Positions 59,063 through 64,000 of a DNA stretch of 64,000 nucleotides are shown here, one piece after another. The position numbers and the translations under genes are program-made. The notes beneath the pieces were generated by a model. That model saw only the letters and a program-made list of their open reading frames with translations, made no database searches and was not told where the DNA came from. Origin of the DNA: Pseudomonas sp. S30 (GTDB taxonomy: Bacteria > Pseudomonadota > Gammaproteobacteria > Pseudomonadales > Pseudomonadaceae); the NCBI RefSeq assembly GCF_016518545.1, contig NZ_JACVTO010000007.1, forward strand, positions 62,001 to 126,000, read 5' to 3'. The number at the start of each line of letters is the position of its first letter. Within the stretch, counting starts at the first letter, position 1.

Positions 59063-59364
59063 GACAGCTTCGTCCAGTACGCCAGCGCGCCAACGGCCCC
59101 CAGCGCGGCACTGGGCAGCAACACCCCGAGCCAGGCGCGCCAGGCACTACGGCAGGCGAAGCACCAGATGAAGGCCAGCACCCAGAAGACAAAGGACAGC
59201 ATGGTCGCGCTCAGGACCGCGTCGACGCGGGCCCCGGGCAGCAGCAGGCTCAAGCAGACCGCCACCGCCGAGGCCAGCAGATAGCCGCCGAGCAAGGCGG
59301 CCAGGCTGCGTGAGGTCACGGCCAGGCGATAGCGCAAAGGCAGACCGGCGGCAGGGCTTTTCAT
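59059..59364 (-). CDS. DUF3649 membrane protein
   Basis: 101-residue inner-membrane protein with three predicted helices, starting MKSPAAGLPLRYRLAVTSRSLAALLGGYLLASAVAV. DUF3649 (often labelled iron transporter) is a usual companion of PepSY and DUF3325 proteins. First gene of the unit; its stop overlaps the PepSY start by four bases (ATGA). ATG 59364 is preferred to a longer frame because the family begins there. Confidence 0.82.
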   Translation of the reverse strand: MKSPAAGLPLRYRLAVTSRSLAALLGGYLLASAVAVCLSLLLPGARVDAVLSATMLSFVFWVLAFIWCFACRSAWRAWLGVLLPSAALGAVGALAYWTKLS

Positions 59365-59398
59365 GGTACGGCGATCCGAAGCGATGGCGAAGGAATGC

Positions 59399-59421
59399 AA
59401 TAGTAATGATTTCAATTCTCA
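59399..59421 (-). promoter_or_regulatory. Fur box upstream of the iron-uptake operon
   Basis: On the minus strand TGAGAATTGAAATCATTACTATT contains TGAGAAT-T-GAAATCA, 10 of 14 matches to the 7-1-7 Fur pattern, with a further overlapping AT-rich half. It lies 35-57 bases before the DUF3649 start, where Fur repression is expected under iron-replete conditions. Confidence 0.6.
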
Positions 59422-59622
59422 CAAGCAAAGCTTCGGGACAGGCTGCGCCGTGCAAAGTCCCGAGGACTTCGCTCCGATTTTGAAACAAGACATTTATTTA
59501 CGACCAGGGGGTTGAATTCCCCCTCCACTTGCCTGACTTTAGAGTCAAGAGGCGAAGCGTTTCCATGGGCCTCACCGGCCTAGGCGCGCCTCACTGCGAG
59601 CCAGCTGAATAAGGATTGAACC

Positions 59623-59982
59623 ATGCAGATCCAGGTCAACAGCAGCAACCATATCGACAGCAGCAGCCGTCTGAACGAATGGGTCCGCAGCACGCTGGAA
59701 AGCACGCTGCAGCGCTATGAAGACGACCTTACCCGCATCGAGGTGCATCTGCGTGACGAGAACGGCGACAAGTCCGGCCCTCACGACAAGCGCTGCCAGA
59801 TCGAAGCCCGGCCAAAAGGCCACCAGCCGATTTCGGTCAGTCACACCGCCGACTCGCTGGAACACGCGATCGAAGGCGCAGCGAACAAGCTCAACAATGC
59901 CTTGGAGCACCTTTTTGGCAAACTGCGCAGCAAGCGCAGCGCTCCGCAGCTCATCGAAGACCCGCAGCCCATCCAAGAGTGA
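59623..59982 (+). CDS. HPF/RaiA family ribosome-associated protein
   Basis: 119-residue protein starting MQIQVNSSNHIDSSSRLNEWV, with the beta-alpha-beta-beta-beta-alpha layout of ribosome hibernation factors: ESTLQRYEDDLTRIEVHLRDENG, then CQIEARPKGHQPISVSHTADSLEHAIEGAANKL. HPF-like proteins bind the 30S decoding centre in slow growth. A tail (about 100-119) rich in Ser, Pro and Gln is unlike the long-form C-terminal domain. AAGGA precedes the ATG. It ends 18 bases before a homopolymer tract, so the downstream neighbour may not be real. Confidence 0.84.
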   Translation: MQIQVNSSNHIDSSSRLNEWVRSTLESTLQRYEDDLTRIEVHLRDENGDKSGPHDKRCQIEARPKGHQPISVSHTADSLEHAIEGAANKLNNALEHLFGKLRSKRSAPQLIEDPQPIQE

Positions 59983-59999
59983 CAGCTGATGGGCCGACG

Positions 60000-60042
60000 C
60001 CCCCCCCCCCCCCCCCGGGGGGGGGGCGGGGGGCCCCCCCCC
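60000..60042. other. Extreme C/G homopolymer tract, probable assembly artefact
   Basis: The tract is C17, G10, C, G6, C9, followed by GCGGCGCC. Nothing like it occurs elsewhere in the window. It joins the region just after the hpf-like gene to the middle of an RND pump gene. It is most simply a misassembly, low-quality consensus or gap filling; a real structure of this kind would be very hard to sequence. Confidence 0.85.
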
Positions 60043-60044
60043 GC

Positions 60045-60191
60045 GGCGCCAGCTCGGCCAGTCAGCAGGCGATCGGCACCGGCGTCATCGGCGGCATGCT
60101 CAGTGCCACCCTGGCGGTGGTGTTCGTGCCGGTGTTCTTCGTCGTGGTGATGCGCGTGACGGGCCGAGGCAAGGCCACACCTGACGCGTGA
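60045..60191 (+). pseudogene. 3' fragment of an RND efflux transporter (AcrB/MexF family)
   Basis: The last 49 codons of an RND inner-membrane pump: SASQQAIGTGVIGGMLSATLAVVFVPVFFVVVMR is the well-known final-helix sequence, followed by GRGKATPDA and a stop. The preceding thousand or so codons are absent and the frame runs into the C/G tract, so the gene is truncated by the tract or by a misjoin. A terminator follows, as expected at the end of a real operon. Confidence 0.85.
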
Positions 60192-60221
60192 CTGGACAAG
60201 CCAGGCGTTCGATGAGAGGGT

Positions 60222-60250
60222 TCCGGGCAACGCCGCCCGGAGCCTTTTTC
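60222..60250 (+). terminator. Intrinsic terminator after the RND fragment
   Basis: TCCGGGC (60222-60228) pairs with GCCCGGA (60235-60241) around a six-base loop and is followed by GCC and TTTTT (60245-60249). It lies 31 bases after the RND stop and just before the mobA start. Confidence 0.85.
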
Positions 60251-60251
60251 C

Positions 60252-60842
60252 ATGCCCGATACACTTCCACCCTATTCCGTCCTCATTCTCGCCGGTGGCC
60301 GGGGCCAGCGCATGGGTGGGCGTGACAAGGGCCTGGTGCCGTGGCGCGGCAAGCCGCTGATCGCGCACCTGCAAGAGATCGTGCGGCCCATGACCGATGA
60401 CCTGGTGATTTCCTGCAATCGCAACCTTGCGCTTTACAGCCGCTATGCAGACCGCTGCGTTGCGGATGATCAAGCGGGCTACCCGGGTCCGCTCGCCGGT
60501 GTGATCGCCGGCATGAGGGCGATGCACCACGACTGGGTGGTGCTGCTGGCCTGTGACTCGCCGCTGATCGACCAGGCGTTGATCCACGACTTGCGCCAGG
60601 CGGCCCTGGATCACGATGGCGCCGCGATGGTCCGCCAGGCGGGCTATTGGCAGCCGATGTTCAGCGCCCTGCCCCGGCGTCTGCTGCCCGTTTTGGAGCA
60701 CGCCTGGCACGAAGGCGAGCGTAGCTTGCAGAGGGCGCTCGCGGCCAAGGGCGTTGCTGCACTGGACTGCCTGAAGGGCGATCGGCGATTGAGCAACTTC
60801 AACAGCCCGGCGTTGTTGCTGGACTACCCTTCAGGTAGCTGA
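60252..60842 (+). CDS. mobA: Molybdenum cofactor guanylyltransferase MobA
   Basis: Attaches GMP from GTP to molybdopterin to form the bis-MGD cofactor. 196 residues. Nucleotide motif LILAGGRGQRMGGRDKGLVPW (about 10-30), substrate segment GYPGPLAGVIAG (about 76-87) and the metal-binding LACDSPLID (about 98-106). The start is right behind the terminator of the previous unit, so it must have its own promoter overlapping that region. It is far from moaCDE in this window. Confidence 0.9.
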   Translation: MPDTLPPYSVLILAGGRGQRMGGRDKGLVPWRGKPLIAHLQEIVRPMTDDLVISCNRNLALYSRYADRCVADDQAGYPGPLAGVIAGMRAMHHDWVVLLACDSPLIDQALIHDLRQAALDHDGAAMVRQAGYWQPMFSALPRRLLPVLEHAWHEGERSLQRALAAKGVAALDCLKGDRRLSNFNSPALLLDYPSGS

Positions 60843-60888
60843 TTGGCCACCGACCTCAGTCGTTCATCAACCCGCGCAGGCCGCCGCC

Positions 60889-61392
60889 ATGACCCCAGAC
60901 ACTCTGCACACGACCTTGCATTACCTGAAAGAACATCAGTTGCTGTTGACCACAGCCGAGTCCTGCACGGCCGGGGCCATGGTCACCTTGCTGGCGGCCG
61001 TACCGGGCGCTGGTGAGGTGCTGGAAAGCGGTTACGTGGTGTACTCACCCAGTGCCAAGCGTCGCCTGCTCGGCGTCAGCCCCGAGACCATCGAGCGCTA
61101 TGGCTTGACCAGCGAGGCGGTGGCCTGGGAAATGGCGCTGGGCGCGCTGAAGGACAGCGATGCCAGCGTGGCCATCGCTACCACCGGCGTGGCCGGACCC
61201 GCTCCCGAGGCAGGCGTGAATCCGGGCACCCTGTGCTTTGCCTGGGCGTTCGCGGGCGAGCCGATGGCGGTGTTCACTCGCACCCAGCGCTTCTTCGGTG
61301 AACGCGCGCAGGTGATGCATGAAGGGGCGTTGTACGGGCTGTCGCGGCTGGCTCACTACCACCAGCGCTGGTTACGCGGCGAGCGAGCCTGA
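60889..61392 (+). CDS. pncC: Nicotinamide-nucleotide amidase, CinA C-terminal family
   Basis: 167 residues; hydrolyses NMN to nicotinate mononucleotide in pyridine nucleotide recycling. Motifs: TTAESCTAGAMVTLLAAVPGA (about 21-41), SPSAKRRLLGV and ATTGVAGPAPE (about 100-110), all typical of the CinA C-domain. The N-terminal ADP-ribose domain is absent, as in E. coli PncC. The usual Pseudomonas copy lies next to recA; here it lies behind mobA, so this is probably a paralogue. Confidence 0.85.
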   Translation: MTPDTLHTTLHYLKEHQLLLTTAESCTAGAMVTLLAAVPGAGEVLESGYVVYSPSAKRRLLGVSPETIERYGLTSEAVAWEMALGALKDSDASVAIATTGVAGPAPEAGVNPGTLCFAWAFAGEPMAVFTRTQRFFGERAQVMHEGALYGLSRLAHYHQRWLRGERA

Positions 61393-61397
61393 TCCCC

Positions 61398-61700
61398 CTA
61401 GACGTCCGCCTCGCACTGACCGCTGCGGGAAAATTTCTTCACGTCCACCGAGGGTGCAACGAATTCCGGCCCCTGCCCCGCCGGCCGCCAGCGCACGTCG
61501 GACAAGCCATAGCGCTCGGCCATCGGGCGACTGACTTTCTTGATCGAATGCTGGCCGAAACGCGGAATGATACCGACACCTGCATCGCAGCTGGCCCAAT
61601 GCCAGGCGTGGGCATTGTCCATGCGCGGCAACCGGATGATGAACGTCCGGTACTCCCCATGCAGCGCGTACTCGATCACATACAGTTGCTGTTCCGCCAT
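61398..61700 (-). CDS. Hypothetical protein (small Pseudomonas family)
   Basis: 100 residues, starting MAEQQLYVIEYALHGEYRTFIIRLPRMDNAHAWHWASCD, no signal or membrane segment. Several Trp and aromatic residues (HAWHW, VRWRPA) and a basic C-terminus. It resembles small uncharacterised Pseudomonas proteins (possibly DUF6555), but I cannot confirm this. GGAG lies before the ATG at 61700. Convergent with pncC; only five bases separate the stops. Confidence 0.65.
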   Translation of the reverse strand: MAEQQLYVIEYALHGEYRTFIIRLPRMDNAHAWHWASCDAGVGIIPRFGQHSIKKVSRPMAERYGLSDVRWRPAGQGPEFVAPSVDVKKFSRSGQCEADV

Positions 61701-61860
61701 TGGACTCTCCTCCATCAGTTCGCAGCAATGGAGCGAGCAAACGAAGAAAAGATTCCTTTTTTTTGACCAGCCGGTCACTCACGACAATGGCAGATGCGCC
61801 GTAGAACTCCTGCAGCGCGGCTTCGGTCACAGCCTTGACCCCCGACAGCGGAGCACCAGC

Positions 61861-63678
61861 GTGCCAGACACTCCCGTACCCAACTGCCAGAGCGGCGAAC
61901 CTCAACGCGACAGCGGTGGCTGGCTCCCGTTGGAGCATTATGCCGCCTTGGGCGATGGCCGTTCGGTCGCCCTGATCGGCCTGGATGGCTCCATCGACTG
62001 GTGGTGCGTGCCCCATATGGATTCCCCTCCCCTGTTCGATCGTCTGCTGGACCCCGCCAGTGGTGGATTCTTCGCCGTGACGCCGCGCGAGCCGTTTCAG
62101 GTCGAGCGCCGCTATCGGCCGGACAGCAACGTGCTGGAAACGCTGTACATCACGGCCAGCGGCCGTGTGCGCCTGACCGAGTCGCTCAACAGCGGTCCGG
62201 CCGGGCGCTTGCCGTGGGCCGAGCTGGCGCGCCGGATCGAAGGCGTCGAAGGCGAGGTGGAACTGGACATCGCCATCGACTTCGGCACTCAGGCCGACAC
62301 CGTCAGCCCTTACCTGACGCCCAACGACAATGGCTGCGTGTTCCACGCCGGCCACATTCTCGGCATGTTCCTGCACGATGCGCACGTGCAGGTCGAGCGC
62401 AAGGACGACATGGGCGTGCGAGCCCGTGTGCTGGCCAAACCTGGGCAGCGCAGCGTCGTCGCGCTGATCGCCGGCCATGACGAGCCGCTGGTGGTACCTC
62501 CCCTGGGGCTGGTGGACGAGCGCATCGATGGCTCGGACCGCGAATGGCGGCAGTGGTCGCAAGGCCTGACCTACGACGGCCCCTTCAAGGCGTTGGTGGT
62601 GCGCAATGCCCTAGCTCTGAAACTGCTGTTGTCGTCACCCAGCGGCTCGATCATGGCAGCGGCCACCACCTCCCTGCCCGAGCGCATCGGTGGCGCGAAG
62701 AACTACGACTATCGCTTCGCCTGGGTGCGCGACGCCGGCTACACCATCGAAGCTTTCCTGGGCATTGGCGCCCAGCCCGAAGCCAAGGCAGCGTTCACCT
62801 GGCTGCTGCGCCGCCTGGGCGAGCATGGTGCACAAGTGTTCTACACCCTGCAGGGTGACCTGGGCACCGTGACCCGTCCGCTGGCATTGCCGGGTTACAA
62901 GCACTCTGCGCCAGTGGTAGGCAACGACGCCCGTGACCAGCTGCAACACGGCGTGTTCGGCGACATCTTCGAAACCGCACGTTGCTTCATCGACAGCGGC
63001 AACATCCTCGACAATATCAGTGCCGCTACCTTGGCCCACCTCGCGGATGAGTGCGCCGATTGCTGGCGTTTGCCCGACTCGGGCATCTGGGAGCTGCCCG
63101 AGCAGCAACACTACACGACTTCCAAGATCAGCAGTTGGCAGGCCCTCAGCCGCGCCATCGAGCTGGCAGACGGCGGCCATCTCCCGACCACCTGCCGCGA
63201 ACGGTGGGTGCGCGAGCGTGAACGCATCCATGCCTGGATCGAAACCCACGCCTGGAGCGAGAAACGCCAGGCCTACCTGTTCTACCCTGGCAGCGATCGG
63301 CTCGATGCATCGATCGCACTGGCGGTACGCTTCGGTTACCCATCCAAGGCGCGTTTGCAGAGCACGCTCGAAGACGTGCACCAGCACCTGGGGCGTGGTG
63401 CCTTTCATTACCGCTACAGTGGCGCAGTGGAGGAAGAAGGCTGCTTCCTGGCGTGTACCTTCTGGCTGGTCGAGGCCTGGGCGCTGCTAGGCCAGCGCGA
63501 ACGTGCGCAGTCGGTGTTCGAACAGGCACTGGCGGGCCTTTCGCACGGCGTGGGTATCTATTCGGAAATGGTCGACCCCGATAGTGGCGAGTTCCTCGGC
63601 AACCTGCCCCAGGGGCTCACCCATCTGGCCGCGTTGCGCGCGGCGCTGGCCATCGACGGACAGGGACCCGAGCGCTAG
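61861..63678 (+). CDS. Glycoside hydrolase family 15 protein (glucoamylase-like)
   Basis: 605-residue cytosolic protein with the two-part bacterial GH15 layout: an N-terminal beta domain (start HYAALGDGRSVALIGLDGSIDWWCVPHMDSPPLFDRLLDP, about 25-65) and an (alpha/alpha)6 barrel with NYDYRFAWVRDAGYTIEAFLGIG (about 282-304) and EEEGCFLACTFWLVEAWALLG near 524-544. The catalytic glutamates would be in the ELPEQQHYTTSKI and EEEGCFL regions. Such enzymes cleave glucose from alpha-glucans or trehalose. The GTG at 61861 with GGAG 9 bases upstream is preferred; the frame extends upstream over the neighbouring gene. Confidence 0.83.
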   Translation: MPDTPVPNCQSGEPQRDSGGWLPLEHYAALGDGRSVALIGLDGSIDWWCVPHMDSPPLFDRLLDPASGGFFAVTPREPFQVERRYRPDSNVLETLYITASGRVRLTESLNSGPAGRLPWAELARRIEGVEGEVELDIAIDFGTQADTVSPYLTPNDNGCVFHAGHILGMFLHDAHVQVERKDDMGVRARVLAKPGQRSVVALIAGHDEPLVVPPLGLVDERIDGSDREWRQWSQGLTYDGPFKALVVRNALALKLLLSSPSGSIMAAATTSLPERIGGAKNYDYRFAWVRDAGYTIEAFLGIGAQPEAKAAFTWLLRRLGEHGAQVFYTLQGDLGTVTRPLALPGYKHSAPVVGNDARDQLQHGVFGDIFETARCFIDSGNILDNISAATLAHLADECADCWRLPDSGIWELPEQQHYTTSKISSWQALSRAIELADGGHLPTTCRERWVRERERIHAWIETHAWSEKRQAYLFYPGSDRLDASIALAVRFGYPSKARLQSTLEDVHQHLGRGAFHYRYSGAVEEEGCFLACTFWLVEAWALLGQRERAQSVFEQALAGLSHGVGIYSEMVDPDSGEFLGNLPQGLTHLAALRAALAIDGQGPER

Positions 63679-63723
63679 TCGATCACCAAGCCGGACGCAT
63701 CGATCGATGCGCCCGGCTGCTCG

Positions 63724-64000
63724 TCACTGAGTTGGCGACTCGGTGCCGATCATCGGTGGCACCTCGGCCAGTGCAAATGCACGGCGTTGCGCAGCACGCC
63801 TTGCGGCGGGGCGTGCCGGCAACGGCTCTAGCTTTTGTGGCTGCCCGGTTTCCAACGCCCGCTCAATCGCAGCGACTACCCTGACGTCACGCCAGCCCTC
63901 CTCGCCGTCGGGCTCCGGAGCCTCGTCATTGAGAATGCAGTCGGAAAAGTAGGCGGTTTCTCCCGCGAACTGATCGACCACTGGGTTGACGTGAACACGG
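63724..64000 (-). CDS. Gfo/Idh/MocA family oxidoreductase (3' part)
   Basis: Last 91 codons of an NAD(P)-dependent sugar oxidoreductase (glucose-fructose oxidoreductase type). The piece VDQFAGETAYFSDCILNDEAPEPDGEEGWRDVRVVAAIERALETGQPQKL matches the C-terminal region of this family, which is rich in the conserved EP-GEEG-DVRV run. The gene continues beyond the right edge of the window. Convergent with the GH15 gene; substrate unknown. Confidence 0.82.
   Translation of the reverse strand, partial: RVHVNPVVDQFAGETAYFSDCILNDEAPEPDGEEGWRDVRVVAAIERALETGQPQKLEPLPARPAARRAAQRRAFALAEVPPMIGTESPTQ

Noticed and set aside
59979..60191. 70-codon frame across the C/G homopolymer as an intact Pro/Gly-rich small gene
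   Set aside because: The Pro/Gly stretch is encoded by the homopolymer itself and the rest is the C-terminus of an RND pump, so it is not a real gene start.

Overview
The window is a GC-rich Pseudomonas chromosome segment. Gene content and order (cysD, nif3-like gene, algW, aap ABC transporter, rhlB, moaEDC, phoH, yaaA, complete alginate operon, EmrAB-type pump) match what I recall of the P. putida group, so a P. putida-group species is the best guess. No CRISPR array, tRNA, rRNA, insertion sequence or prophage structural block was seen.

Layout. 1-7886: 5' part of cysD, a Nif3-like protein, the AlgW regulatory protease, a four-gene general amino-acid ABC transporter (aapJQMP) and a carboxylesterase. 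7989-14529: a DEAD-box helicase, the molybdopterin genes moaC-moaD-moaE, a PIN-PhoH protein, a degenerate NodB-type deacetylase and yaaA. 14546-17631: a decayed island with an ABC-ATPase/adaptor chimera, a two-repeat protein gene split by an in-frame amber codon, and a roughly 1-kb AT-rich algD control region with a good AlgU-type promoter. 17632-33762: the twelve alginate genes algD-8-44-K-E-G-X-L-I-J-F-A in canonical order, closed by a strong terminator. Together they make GDP-mannuronate (AlgA, AlgD), polymerise it under c-di-GMP control (Alg8, Alg44), and acetylate (AlgI, J, F, X), epimerise (AlgG), trim (AlgL) and export it (AlgK, AlgE). AlgW at the left end is known to start the MucA proteolysis that frees AlgU, the sigma factor for algD, so sensor protease and target operon lie within 16 kb of each other.

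33929-48133: a small membrane protein, an SDR, two tripartite efflux systems each with a LysR regulator (EmrAB-OMP type and AaeAB-OMP type), a universal stress protein and a 2-ketoaldonate/glyoxylate reductase. 48216-51036: a GtrA-GtrB-GtrC-like glucosylation cluster that probably decorates a surface polysaccharide. 51122-53098: a divergent EamA exporter and AraC regulator. 53123-59364: an iron-uptake unit reading leftward from a Fur-like box: DUF3649, PepSY reductase-like protein, DUF3325, FecI-type sigma, FecR and a TonB receptor with an STN domain.

59623-64000: an HPF/RaiA-like protein, then a C17/G10/C/G6/C9 homopolymer tract that abuts only the last 49 codons of an RND pump. This looks like an assembly fault or misjoin. 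Downstream are mobA, a stand-alone pncC, a small hypothetical gene, a GH15 glucoamylase-like gene and the 3' end of a Gfo/Idh/MocA oxidoreductase.
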